Shown here piece after piece: positions 1 through 7,638 of a stretch of DNA of 59,092 nucleotides (position 1 is its first letter; every line of letters begins with the position of its first letter). Under the pieces are notes generated by a model. That model was not told the DNA's origin, ran no database searches, and saw only the letters and a program-made list of their open reading frames with translations. This DNA is from Planctomycetota bacterium (GTDB taxonomy: Bacteria; Planctomycetota; Planctomycetia; Isosphaerales; Isosphaeraceae): positions 1 to 59,092 of the forward strand of contig JAQGHR010000020.1 of NCBI GenBank assembly GCA_028291545.1, read 5' to 3'. The position numbers were made by a program, and so were the translations under genes.

Positions 1-120
1 CGGGGTTCGTTAGATGGCCGGCAGGCGACCCGTACGCTGGGCCGGCGGTTCCGCCAGGACCCCGCGGCCTACCTGCGGTCGATTGAAGAGTCGCTGATCA
101 AGAAGGCTTTGCCGTCCTAG
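1..120 (+). CDS. C-terminal end of an unidentified protein, cut by the window edge
   Basis: An open frame enters from the left edge and ends at the TAG at 118-120, giving about 39 residues that finish ...EESLIKKALPS. I do not recognise the family. It does not look like the end of an IS3 OrfA, which would be expected immediately upstream of the OrfB remnant that follows. The likely reading is that the insertion sequence is truncated at about position 115 and joined to unrelated coding sequence, so the stop codon may be native or supplied by the junction. Most of the gene lies outside the window. Confidence 0.3.
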   Translation, partial: RGSLDGRQATRTLGRRFRQDPAAYLRSIEESLIKKALPS

Positions 121-981
121 AAAAAAAGCTGCCGCCTTCATGTGAGCACAAGCGGGTGATGATCGAGTCCGGACACCCGGCCTTGAGTGTGCGGCGGCAG
201 TGCGAGTTGCTGGGGCTGAGCCGGTCGAGCCTCTACTACGAGCACCGGCGGGGAGGCGGCCGAGGACCTGAGGCTGATGCGGCGGATCGACGAGCAGTAC
301 ACCGCCCGCCCGTTCTACGGAAGCCGGCGGATGACGATCCGGTTGAACGAGCAAGGGGAGGGGGTGAACCGCGAGCGGGTGCAACGACTGATGCGGGCGA
401 TGGGCCCGGAGGCGATCTACCCGAAGCCCCGGCTGAGCCTGGCCGGGAAGGGGCACCGGATCTACCCGTACCTGCTCCGGGGCGTGACGGTCGAGAGGAG
501 GGATCAGGTCCGGAGCACCGACATCACGTACGTGCCGATGCCCTCGGGGTTCATGTACCTGGCGGCGGTGATCGACCGGTTCAGCCGGTACGTGATCGCC
601 TGGCGGGTGTCGAACACGCTCGACGGGTCGTCCTGCCTGGAGATGCTCGAAGAGGCCTTGAGGGGACGAAGGCCGGAGATCTTCAACACGGACCAGGGCG
701 TGCAGTTCACGGCGGCGGCGTTCACCGGGAGGCTGGAATCGGCGGGGGTGGCGGTGAGCATGGACGGGCGGGGGCGGGCGCTGGACAACGTGTTCGTGGA
801 GCGGCTGTGGAGGAGCGTGAAATACGAAGACATTTACATTCAAGGCTACGACACGGTGCCGGGGCTGCACCGTGGTCTCGCAAGGTACTTCGCCTTCTAC
901 AACGACGAGCGGCCCCATCAGTCGCTCGGCTATCGGACCCCGGCGGCCGTCTACCGGGGCACGGAGGCTGCAAAGGGCTAA
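120..981 (+). pseudogene. IS3-family transposase OrfB, frameshifted
   Basis: Reading from 120, the first frame gives the typical OrfB start (EKKLPPS..., then SVRRQCELLGLSRSSLYYEHRR) up to about 250. Homology then continues in another frame as EAAEDLRLMRRIDEQYTARPFYGSRRM. Removing a single G from the G run near 250-255 rejoins the two frames exactly, so this is a one-base insertion or a sequencing error. The integrase core is otherwise complete. Numbering from the ATG at 277, the catalytic residues are D82 (STDITYV), D139 (NTDQG) and E175 (VERLW), spaced as DD(35)E. The C-terminal YNDERPHQSLGYRTPA motif is present. Without the frame repair the DNA-binding and catalytic parts are not made as one protein. 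Confidence 0.85.
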
Positions 982-1010
982 CGAGAGAGTAGCGAAGAAT
1001 CGTCGATTTT

Positions 1011-1035
1011 TGTCTAGCCAATGGGGTCCACCTCA
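1011..1035 (+). repeat. Probable right terminal inverted repeat of the IS3 element
   Basis: This stretch begins 29 bases after the OrfB stop. Its reverse complement starts TGAGGTGGACCCCATTGG, close to the general form of IS3-family ends (TG...GACCCC...). The matching left end is not in the window, so pairing cannot be shown and the exact limits are approximate. Confidence 0.45.
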
Positions 1036-1117
1036 CATCGTACCTCCCGAGCGTCGCAATGCATCGCCGACGTAACCGCCCTCGGTGTACCAGAAATGTA
1101 CCAACGGCCGGTGTATC

Positions 1118-1156
1118 AACGAAACAAGGGGTCACGCCTTTCGACGTAACCCCTTG
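1118..1156 (-). terminator. Intrinsic terminator of tRNA-Leu
   Basis: On the minus strand, 10 bases after the tRNA, CAAGGGGTTACG pairs with CGTGACCCCTTG. This is a 12-bp stem with one G-U pair and an 8-base loop (1137-1144), followed directly by TTTCGTT. Geometry and position fit a rho-independent terminator. Confidence 0.75.
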
Positions 1157-1165
1157 CCGCATCAG

Positions 1166-1252
1166 TGCCGAAGAGAGGACTTGAACCTCCACGGGCATGG
1201 TTAGCCCACTAGGACCTGAACCTAGCGCGTCTGCCAATTCCGCCACTTCGGC
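1166..1252 (-). tRNA. tRNA-Leu (CAG)
   Basis: The minus strand reads GCCGAAG at the 5' end and CTTCGGC plus discriminator A at the 3' end, forming a perfect 7-bp acceptor stem. The D-arm region (GTGGCGGAATTGGCAGACGC) is typical of leucine tRNAs. The anticodon loop TTCAGGT sits between CTAGG and CCTAG and gives anticodon CAG. The long variable arm expected of a class II tRNA is present, and the T-arm carries GGTTCAAGTCC. The 3' CCA is not encoded. It decodes CUG, an abundant leucine codon in this GC-rich DNA. A promoter (1264-1292) and a terminator (1118-1156) flank it, so it is probably transcribed alone. Confidence 0.95.
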
Positions 1253-1263
1253 TCAACGTCATC

Positions 1264-1292
1264 ATCTAAGCGTGAATCGGAATCGAAGTCAA
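1264..1292 (-). promoter_or_regulatory. Candidate sigma-70-type promoter for tRNA-Leu
   Basis: On the minus strand a TTGACT -35-like box (1287-1292) is followed after 17 bases by TTAGAT (1264-1269). Initiation would fall a few bases before the tRNA 5' end at 1252, as is usual for tRNA genes. The -35 match is good and the -10 match is weak. Confidence 0.4.
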
Positions 1293-1758
1293 GGCATCGA
1301 GCCAATATTGCGAGGTCGGACGATCGTTTGAGGAGACAGGGGACCTGACTGATGCGGGCACGAACGTGCTACGCCATTGCAACGCAGACTAAGGTAGGCT
1401 CGAGCCAGTTGCGTGCAGTCGGCCGAGTTTCGCGTCGCGGAGCGGAAATTCCCTTACGGCGGCGTAGTCCGGGAAACGGCAAAGGCGTGCAGAATGGCGG
1501 GTTCCTGATCGTGGTCCCACCGCGCGGTCGGGTCGAACCTCGTGACGCTACAAATCGAAGCCCAACAGTTTGGGTCGAGCATGGGGCCCAGGGCAAACTG
1601 TGGGGCGGCGATCGGGAATCCACGCGAGAAATTTGAGCAAGGGCGGTTGAGCTGTAGCCGACGTAATTCGCCGCATGACAAAAGTAAGAGCAATCTGCTC
1701 AAAAGACTCCCTACGTGGTTCTGAATCGAATAGCGATCTCGTCTGTCATACTTCCGCA

Positions 1759-1788
1759 TTGACCGATTTCGATCTGCGGTGATAGGAT
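1759..1788 (+). promoter_or_regulatory. Candidate sigma-70-type promoter for the secreted protein at 1869
   Basis: TTGACC (1759-1764) is followed after 18 bases by TAGGAT (1783-1788). Transcription would start near 1795 and give a leader of about 74 bases before the ATG at 1869. The same TAGGAT box recurs ahead of the gene at 26073. Confidence 0.4.
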
Positions 1789-1868
1789 ACGTAGAGATTC
1801 TGGCGCACATCCTTGCAGTTCATCCCTCGTTTACGATCGCAATTCCTCGACGCTGGGGAAATGATCCC

Positions 1869-2702
1869 ATGCATGCAAGCTCGTTCCGCGCCACCTGGCT
1901 CTCGCTGGCTCTTGTCGGGCTTTGGGCGGATTCGGCAAGGCCACAGGACCCGCCGGCGAAGGACGCCACCGCGGACAAGACCGCGCAGAATCCAGCAAAG
2001 AGTACAAATCCGAACCTGCCGGATCTGTATCCGAAACGGCCCGGTCCCGACCCGATTCCGGCGGTGGCGTTAGGGCCGGTGCTGCCGACACACCCGATCG
2101 CCAGGACTGCTCCGGGTCCGAGTTGGATCGCGGCGGACGCGGCGGCTTTGCCCAAGGATCGGAAGGGGATCTGGATTCTGGACTTCGCGTTCAAACCCGT
2201 GAGGATGATCGACGTCGACCTTCCCGGGAAGGGGCGACGGAGAGTGCATTATATGTACTACCGGGTCGTGAACCGGACGGGGAAGCCGCGGATGTTCGTC
2301 CCGCAATTTACCCTCGTCGCCGACTCCGGGAAGCGGTACGAGGATGTTGTGCTGCCTCAGGCCGTCAAGAATATTCAGGCACGCGAGGACCCGACCAAAG
2401 AACTTCTGGGCGCCGTCTCCATCATGGGAATCATCCCGCCGAGCACGAAAGAGGGCGTGGACGATGCCGTCTATGGTGTGGCGATCTGGGACGATGTGGA
2501 CTACAAGGCTGATTCGTTCAAGGTCTTCGTTCGCGGTCTGTCGGACGGTTATCAGAACATCCAGCCGCCCGATGGAGCGAAGCCCTACACGCGATACAAA
2601 GCCTTGAGAGCCGATTTCACCCGTCCTGGCGATGAGCACAAGCCGAACGAGCGGGAGATCCGGATCGCCGACCCGGCTTACGAATGGGCGTACTACCCTT
2701 GA
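1869..2702 (+). CDS. Secreted protein of unknown function
   Basis: A 277-residue protein. The N-terminus from the ATG at 1869 (MHASSFRATWLSLALVGLWADSARPQ) is a clear signal peptide, and a Pro/Lys-rich linker follows to about residue 70. The frame stays open upstream to 1779, but the later start gives the correct signal peptide and lies just after GGGGA. The mature part has a well-folded look: WILDFAFKPVRMIDVDLPGKG, VHYMYYRVVNRTGKP and FTLVADSGKRYED suggest a beta-rich domain, and ADPAYEWAYYP ends the chain. I cannot name a family; it is probably a periplasmic planctomycete protein. It ends 15 bases before the convergent queC. Confidence 0.8.
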   Translation: MHASSFRATWLSLALVGLWADSARPQDPPAKDATADKTAQNPAKSTNPNLPDLYPKRPGPDPIPAVALGPVLPTHPIARTAPGPSWIAADAAALPKDRKGIWILDFAFKPVRMIDVDLPGKGRRRVHYMYYRVVNRTGKPRMFVPQFTLVADSGKRYEDVVLPQAVKNIQAREDPTKELLGAVSIMGIIPPSTKEGVDDAVYGVAIWDDVDYKADSFKVFVRGLSDGYQNIQPPDGAKPYTRYKALRADFTRPGDEHKPNEREIRIADPAYEWAYYP

Positions 2703-2717
2703 GACGGACGGACGCGA

Positions 2718-3410
2718 TCAAGCATAGGCAACAGGGTCGGACTGTCCCAGTGCCTCGAACGCATCGAGGCGAAGTCGACAGGAATCGCAACGACCGCACG
2801 CTCGGCCATCGGGCGTGGGGTCGTAGCAGCTGTGAGTCAATCCGTAGTCGACCCCAAGGCCCTGCCCGAGGCGGATGATCTGGGGTTTTGTGAGCTGGAT
2901 CAACGGGGTATGGACGCGAAATCGTCCAAGGCCCTCAACGGCTGCCTTCGTGGCGAGGTTGGCCATCCGCTCGAAGGCGCCAATGAACTCGGGCCGACAA
3001 TCGGGATAGCCCGAATAGTCGACGCAATTCACGCCGAGGAAAATGTCGAAGGCTCCCAGCGTCTCCGCCCAGGCGAGAGCGAGGGAGAGAAAGACCGTAT
3101 TCCGGGCTGGAACATAGGTGATGGGGATCGCCAATGCCATGGACTCTGAGCTGCGATCCTTGGGCACATCGATCTCGGCGGTAAGAGCGCTTCCGCCGAA
3201 CACGCGCAGATCAATCGACTGCTCGACATGACGGACCACGTCCATCGCGCGAGCCACCCGTCGCGCGGCCTCTCGCTCGACGGAGTGACGCTGACCATAA
3301 AGGATCGTCAGGGCATAAATCGCATAACCGTCGGCCTTGGCCTGGGCGAGAGCCGTTGCCGAGTCGAGCCCACCGCTGAGCAAGACCACCGCTTTCCGAT
3401 CCTCTGCCAT
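2718..3410 (-). CDS. queC: 7-cyano-7-deazaguanine synthase QueC
   Basis: QueC converts 7-carboxy-7-deazaguanine to preQ0 with ATP and ammonia, in the pathway to the modified tRNA base queuosine. The 230-residue length fits the family. The ATP-binding PP-loop is at residues 12-17 (SGGLDS), followed by YGQRHSVE near residue 40. The substrate-pocket region [17 protein letters not shown] is present. The zinc site is complete, with C195, C205, C208 and C211 (CYDP...CGRCDSC). No other queuosine gene (queD, queE, queF, tgt) is in the window, so preQ0 partners must be elsewhere. It is transcribed towards the secreted-protein gene and away from the OsmC gene. Confidence 0.95.
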   Translation of the reverse strand: MAEDRKAVVLLSGGLDSATALAQAKADGYAIYALTILYGQRHSVEREAARRVARAMDVVRHVEQSIDLRVFGGSALTAEIDVPKDRSSESMALAIPITYVPARNTVFLSLALAWAETLGAFDIFLGVNCVDYSGYPDCRPEFIGAFERMANLATKAAVEGLGRFRVHTPLIQLTKPQIIRLGQGLGVDYGLTHSCYDPTPDGRACGRCDSCRLRLDAFEALGQSDPVAYA

Positions 3411-3564
3411 CGTAATTCAGCCTCCGGTCACAGCAATGCTCCAGGGTCTCAGGATACCTTGTGGCGAGCAGGGCTGTCATCGGCGCACCCTGCCAGGATT
3501 GCGACGAGGAACCGTCACCGTTAGGGTGTTACTCGTGATGAGCGACCGCTCGAGGAGTCTCGCG

Positions 3565-4083
3565 ATGAATGCCGAGGAACTTCGCTCTCTTCAGACACCC
3601 ATTAAAGCCCGGTATCGGGAGACGCCGGAATCGGCATTTGTCACTCTTTCCTCACGGGGTCAGCTTGGGAGTGAGTCACTGACCTGCCGGCTGGAAACGG
3701 GCCGAGCGCTCGTCGAGGCGGGGCTCCATCCGATGGCCGGGGGCGATGGAACCTGGGCGTGCTCGGGGGATATGTTGTTAGAGGCTCTTGTCGCCTGCGC
3801 GGGAGTCACACTCAAAGCGGTCGCGACCGCGCTCGGCATCGAGGTCCGAGGTGGGGCCGTGATTGTCGAGGGGGACCTCGACTTCCGTGGTACATTGGGG
3901 ATCGATAAGACGATCCCCGTCGGTTTTCGAGCGATTCGCTTGCGTTTCGACCTGGATTCCGATGCCGGTGAGGAACAGCTCGTGAATCTCTTGAAGCTCA
4001 CGGAACGCTACTGCGTGATCTATCAAACCCTTCGAGGTCCCACAGAGCTTACGTCCTCGATCTCGGCCACGGCGAGCCATTGA
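3565..4083 (+). CDS. OsmC/Ohr-family protein
   Basis: OsmC-family proteins are cytoplasmic thiol peroxidases or related enzymes acting on organic hydroperoxides. This one has 172 residues from the ATG at 3565, chosen because GAGGAG lies 7 bases upstream. The frame is open further upstream (ATG at 3538) without such a site. The two conserved cysteines are in typical contexts: C78 in LLEALVACAGVTL and C150 in LTERYCVIYQTL. The central helix carrying the first cysteine and the GVEV-like strand region (GIEVRGGAVIVEGDLDFRG) follow the family order. It diverges from queC and converges on the oxidoreductase gene, with a shared hairpin between them. Confidence 0.88.
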   Translation: MNAEELRSLQTPIKARYRETPESAFVTLSSRGQLGSESLTCRLETGRALVEAGLHPMAGGDGTWACSGDMLLEALVACAGVTLKAVATALGIEVRGGAVIVEGDLDFRGTLGIDKTIPVGFRAIRLRFDLDSDAGEEQLVNLLKLTERYCVIYQTLRGPTELTSSISATASH

Positions 4084-4191
4084 TCTCGGACGCGACAGCG
4101 CCCGGATCTTGACGTGAGAGGCACTCGAACGAGGGATACGCGGACCCGTGCCCCGTCTCGTCCCCCGGGGACGTAACGTAAGGCGAGGAGA

Positions 4192-4221
4192 CGGGAAGCG
4201 GGAGGCGATCCACGCTTCCCG
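4192..4221. terminator. Shared hairpin between convergent genes
   Basis: CGGGAAGCG (4192-4200) is a perfect inverted repeat of CGCTTCCCG (4213-4221) with a 12-base loop. It lies in the 146-base gap between the OsmC stop and the end of the convergent oxidoreductase gene. On the plus strand CAGTCCTTT follows, a weak T-rich tail. It probably acts in both directions. Confidence 0.55.
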
Positions 4222-4229
4222 CAGTCCTT

Positions 4230-5507
4230 TCAAACAAACTTGGTGGAACCCGGCCGCGGGACGGATCGCTTCGGCGCATCGCCCCAGACGTACGCGGCGG
4301 GGCTCAGGTCTTCCTTGGAATTGAGAGCCATCTCCCAGGTGATTTCCGCACCCGTGTAGGCGGCCGTTCGTCCCATGATCGCGAGCAGGGTGCTGCGAGC
4401 CGCGTACAGGCCGTTATTGATCGGCTTGGCCGCGCGGATCGAGGCGAAGAGTTCGTCATGTTCCGTCTGGTACATGTCGTAGGTCTTCTTGTCGCGATCG
4501 CGCCACTTGTTCGGACCTGTGATGACATGTTTGAAGACGTCGCAGGTCCCCTTGGACCCGAGAATGTGGTCCTGGAGCCGCGTCGGGGTTTCGCTCCAGT
4601 GGCGGCACTGGTGATAGCCGCGAACGTTGTTCGGATACTCGTAGACCAGCGAGAAGTGGTCGTAGATGTCGCCGTATTTCGGGTCGACGCGGCTCTGTCG
4701 ACCGCCGACGCCAAAGCACTTGAGAGGAGGCTCGTCGCCCAGCGCCCAGCCCATCGTGTCGATGGCATGAACTGCCTGCTCGACGATGTGGTCGCCGCTT
4801 AGCCAGCAGTGGTAGTACCAGTTTCGCATCTGGTACTCCATGTCCGACTTGACCTCCTGTCGAGTCTTCTTGGGCTCCCAGACGCCGTTGGAATTGTAGG
4901 TCGTCTCGATCGCGACGATGTCGCCGATGGCCCCGTCGCGGACCCGCTTCATCGTCTCGCGGCGGGGCTCGTGATACCTCCAGCACAGTCCAGAGACGAG
5001 CGCCAGATTCTTGCTCCTGGCCTCGTCACAAAGTGCGAGAACCTTGCGGACGCCCGGCGCGTCGGTCGCCACGGGCTTCTCGACGAACGAGTGCACACCC
5101 TTCTTGACCGCATACTCAAGGTGCATGGGTCGGAAGTGGGGAGGCGTGGTGAGGAGGACCACGTCAACCTGGTCGATCACATGCTTGTAAGCATCGAAAC
5201 CGACGTAACGGCGGTCCTTGGGCACATCCACACGATCGGAATTCGGGCTCGACTTGAGGTTGGCGAGGCTGTTTTCCAGGTAGTCGGAGAAGGCGTCGGC
5301 CATCGCCACGAGCTTGACATTCTTATCGGCCGCGAGCGCCTGCTCGGCGGCGCCGGTGCCACGCCCGCCGCAACCCACGAGGCCGATCTTGAGGATATCG
5401 CTGCCCGAGGCGTGGGCGACTGTCGTGAGGTCCAGCGTCGAGGCGGCGGCGACCGCAGCCCCGGTGTTCATGAGGAAGGACCGGCGGCTGGATTGAGAAT
5501 CGCGCAT
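4230..5507 (-). CDS. Tat-exported Gfo/Idh/MocA-family oxidoreductase
   Basis: A 425-residue NAD(P)-dependent oxidoreductase, probably acting on a sugar or sugar-like substrate outside the cytoplasm. The N-terminus has a twin-arginine signal (SRRSFLM, residues 7-13) and a hydrophobic Ala-rich segment. The Rossmann domain begins with IGLVGCGGRGTG (41-52). The family motif EKP is at 143-145, and the substrate-domain motif GDHIVEQAVHAID is at 238-250, where the histidine is typical of the catalytic site. Planctomycetes carry many such exported paralogues, so the substrate cannot be assigned. It is monocistronic here, and a 322-base intergenic region precedes it. Confidence 0.9.
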   Translation of the reverse strand: MRDSQSSRRSFLMNTGAAVAAASTLDLTTVAHASGSDILKIGLVGCGGRGTGAAEQALAADKNVKLVAMADAFSDYLENSLANLKSSPNSDRVDVPKDRRYVGFDAYKHVIDQVDVVLLTTPPHFRPMHLEYAVKKGVHSFVEKPVATDAPGVRKVLALCDEARSKNLALVSGLCWRYHEPRRETMKRVRDGAIGDIVAIETTYNSNGVWEPKKTRQEVKSDMEYQMRNWYYHCWLSGDHIVEQAVHAIDTMGWALGDEPPLKCFGVGGRQSRVDPKYGDIYDHFSLVYEYPNNVRGYHQCRHWSETPTRLQDHILGSKGTCDVFKHVITGPNKWRDRDKKTYDMYQTEHDELFASIRAAKPINNGLYAARSTLLAIMGRTAAYTGAEITWEMALNSKEDLSPAAYVWGDAPKRSVPRPGSTKFV

Positions 5508-5829
5508 GTTAACGCCTCGCGAGGAAGTAAGGTGGGAGGGAGCACCGGCGGTTCCGCAAAGAGCAACATTGTGTCAGGTCGGAACACCCAAGACAACCGA
5601 GTGCCGCTTCAACGTCGAGAGTGGCAGGCACCGCAGGCATCTAGCGCCATCTCATCGTCAGAGGCTCCAAGGAAAAAGGACTCCCGGCGCTGACACGACC
5701 GGGCTCGTCCGGATCGCGATCGGTCTTTACGCTGGGGGCTTGCGACATTTGTCATAGGAGCGAATAATCGGGGACGAGGGCATTCGCTCCGATCACGTCA
5801 TTCAGGCCGATCGGCCGATCGAGGCAGCC
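5508..5829. other. Divergent intergenic region, no gene seen
   Basis: This 322-base stretch separates the start of the Tat oxidoreductase (minus) from the start of the 588-residue membrane protein (plus). It should contain promoters for both. Only the plus-strand one (5740-5768) is convincing. No hairpin or conserved RNA is apparent. Confidence 0.5.
5740..5768 (+). promoter_or_regulatory. Candidate sigma-70-type promoter for the 588-residue membrane protein
   Basis: TTGCGA (5740-5745) and AATAAT (5763-5768) are separated by exactly 17 bases. The -10 box matches five of six consensus positions. Transcription would begin near 5775, leaving a 55-base leader before the ATG at 5830. Confidence 0.5.
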
Positions 5830-7596
5830 ATGAGTGCAATCGACCCAGAAGTCAGGCCCCGTCGCGGATCCGCGGTTCCGGTAGGTCGAGGATTGGTCCG
5901 TTTCCTCTGCAGCAGCAACCCGTTTTATGCAATCAGCGCCGTGCTGGTCTTGCTCGGACTGCGATCCTCGTACGACCCGGGAGCGGCCGCTTTCCCGACC
6001 TGGGCACTCCTGGCGGGCCTTTCGGCCTACACCATGTTGCTGGCGGGTACGGCCTGTTTCCTGGTTCGGCGAGGCGCCGTCTGGGATGATGTTCGAACCC
6101 TTGTGCTTCTGGTGGCGATGGTGCTCCTGGCTATCCCGGCGTTCTTTGACGATATCCTCGCTCGCGATCCCCGTCTCGGCATCGGGTGCGAGCTGGGCGG
6201 ACTTCTCTTCGCCGTGCTGATCAGCGAGGCGATGTTGCGGGGACTGGCCTTGAGGCTGCCCGCGGGCTTTCGTGTGCCCTATCATCTGACCCTGGCCCTG
6301 TTCTTCCTTCATCCCGTCGCACTGGTCCCCTTACTGAGAAGCGCGGATGACCCCGCATTGATGTGGGCGCTCTTCGGATTTCCCGCAGCAGCCGGTGCGG
6401 TGGCCCTGACGCTGCTGCCCGCGACGCGACGCGGACCCGCCTACGTGGCGAAGAACGGTAGCCCGTGGCGATGGCCGTTGTATCCATGGTCGTTGTTCGC
6501 GCTCATGAGTGTCGGGGTCTGTGCGCGAGCGTTTTCCCTCTGCCTCGCGGTCAATTATTCGGGAGGAACGAGCGGGTATGAGGGGATCGATACCACAATC
6601 TTTGGGCCTTACTTTCTTATTCCCTTCGGAATGGCGATCGCGATTCTTTTGCTGGAATCGGGGATCGCAACCAAGAGCCGCCTGGCGATGAGAACGGCGC
6701 TCGCGATGCCGATCCTGCTCGTCGGCCTCGCGGCTCTGGGACATCGATCCGATCCCGCCTATCAGCGATTCTTACAACTCTTCGCCGACGGGGCAGGGGG
6801 GTCGCCGATGTACGTGGCCCTGGTGGCGACGGCGTTATACTACGCCGTGGCGACCTGGCGCCGAGTTCCCGGCTCTGTGGATTTTCTGACGGCCGCAATC
6901 GTTGCGATGTCCGTTGTCGGGCCAAAGACTCTCGATGGTTCCGACTTGATCTCGCCGACAGCGCCGCCACTTCTGGCCGCTTCCGCAATACAGATCGTGC
7001 TCGCCATCTCTCGTCGATCGTCCTGGCGGGCAATCCTCGCAGTCGTCGGCCTGACGACCGCGACGGCTGTCGGGCCAATCGGGTGGGAGACCGCGATGCG
7101 GCATTTCGCCGCGGCGCACCTGGCTCTCGCGGGGGCGATGTTGATCGGGGGGATCTTTCGAGGCGAGGTCGCGCGGTTCCTTCGAGGAATCTCGGCGTTG
7201 GTACTGGCATTCGCCGCGACGGTACCAATCTGGTATGCACCGACTTCTATTTCGGAAGACCTTTTTCGGGTCTACCCGATCGTGCCCATTATCGCAGCGC
7301 TCGGTTACGGCCATTTCCTCGGCGGGAAGCTGTTTTTCCTCGCGGCAACCGCGGGTATTTCGTGCTGGATCTCGATTTTCGGGGGGCGCACCTACGCAGC
7401 GCTCAGGAGGTCGGTCGTCGGCCTGGACCAGATCGCGCTGGGGCTCTTGTTTTTTTCCCTCGCCGCAAGCATCAGCCTCATCAAGGCGGGTGCCAGGCCC
7501 GGACGTGCGCTCTGGCATCGAGCACGGGCCATGGTTATGCCGGACGAGTCGAGGCTTGGCACCGACTCTCTGGACGAGGCCACGGTGGAGCTTTAG
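5830..7596 (+). CDS. Large multi-pass membrane protein of unknown function
   Basis: A 588-residue protein with a basic, polar N-terminus of about 25 residues followed by many hydrophobic stretches, roughly 14 or more likely membrane segments (for example AISAVLVLLGL, TLVLLVAMVLLAIPAFF, LALFFLHPVALVPLL, GLLFFSLAASISLI). Charged loops are short. I see no transporter signature, glycosyltransferase motif or nucleotide-binding site. The last 35 residues are polar. It may be a planctomycete-specific integral membrane protein. GAGG lies shortly before the ATG. A candidate promoter precedes it, and the PI-PLC-like gene follows after 42 bases in the same direction, so the two may be cotranscribed. Confidence 0.75.
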   Translation: MSAIDPEVRPRRGSAVPVGRGLVRFLCSSNPFYAISAVLVLLGLRSSYDPGAAAFPTWALLAGLSAYTMLLAGTACFLVRRGAVWDDVRTLVLLVAMVLLAIPAFFDDILARDPRLGIGCELGGLLFAVLISEAMLRGLALRLPAGFRVPYHLTLALFFLHPVALVPLLRSADDPALMWALFGFPAAAGAVALTLLPATRRGPAYVAKNGSPWRWPLYPWSLFALMSVGVCARAFSLCLAVNYSGGTSGYEGIDTTIFGPYFLIPFGMAIAILLLESGIATKSRLAMRTALAMPILLVGLAALGHRSDPAYQRFLQLFADGAGGSPMYVALVATALYYAVATWRRVPGSVDFLTAAIVAMSVVGPKTLDGSDLISPTAPPLLAASAIQIVLAISRRSSWRAILAVVGLTTATAVGPIGWETAMRHFAAAHLALAGAMLIGGIFRGEVARFLRGISALVLAFAATVPIWYAPTSISEDLFRVYPIVPIIAALGYGHFLGGKLFFLAATAGISCWISIFGGRTYAALRRSVVGLDQIALGLLFFSLAASISLIKAGARPGRALWHRARAMVMPDESRLGTDSLDEATVEL

Positions 7597-7638
7597 ACTT
7601 CTGCCTGCGTTGGATTGCTTTCCCGGCGAGAGGCGGAC

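Larger units (their letters stand above)
115..1035 (+). mobile_element. Left-truncated IS3-family insertion sequence remnant
   Basis: The element contains an OrfB-type transposase frame (120-981) and a plausible right terminal repeat at 1011-1035 that ends in CA, as is usual for IS3 elements. No recognisable OrfA or left terminal repeat precedes OrfB in the 115 bases available, so the left part appears lost or replaced. The A-rich run at 120-127 sits where IS3 elements carry their programmed frameshift signal. With OrfA missing and OrfB frameshifted it is probably immobile on its own. The right boundary is inferred from the end pattern; no target duplication could be checked. Confidence 0.6.
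1253..1868. other. 616-base region without a recognisable gene
   Basis: It lies between the divergently read tRNA-Leu and a secreted-protein gene. Short open frames occur on both strands but none has a good ribosome site or a familiar sequence. It holds the two candidate promoters listed separately and an 8-base inverted repeat (ACAGTTTG at 1565-1572, CAAACTGT at 1594-1601). Its base composition is less GC-rich at the right end, as expected for promoter DNA. It could hide a small RNA or decayed sequence, but nothing shows this. Confidence 0.5.

Noticed and set aside
722..1246. Minus-strand open frame starting MAELADALGSG
   Set aside because: Its first 28 residues are a translation of the tRNA-Leu gene, a well-known false ORF. 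The rest lies opposite the transposase.
2718..3564. Possible preQ1 riboswitch ahead of queC
   Set aside because: The 154 bases before the queC start show no recognisable aptamer pattern.
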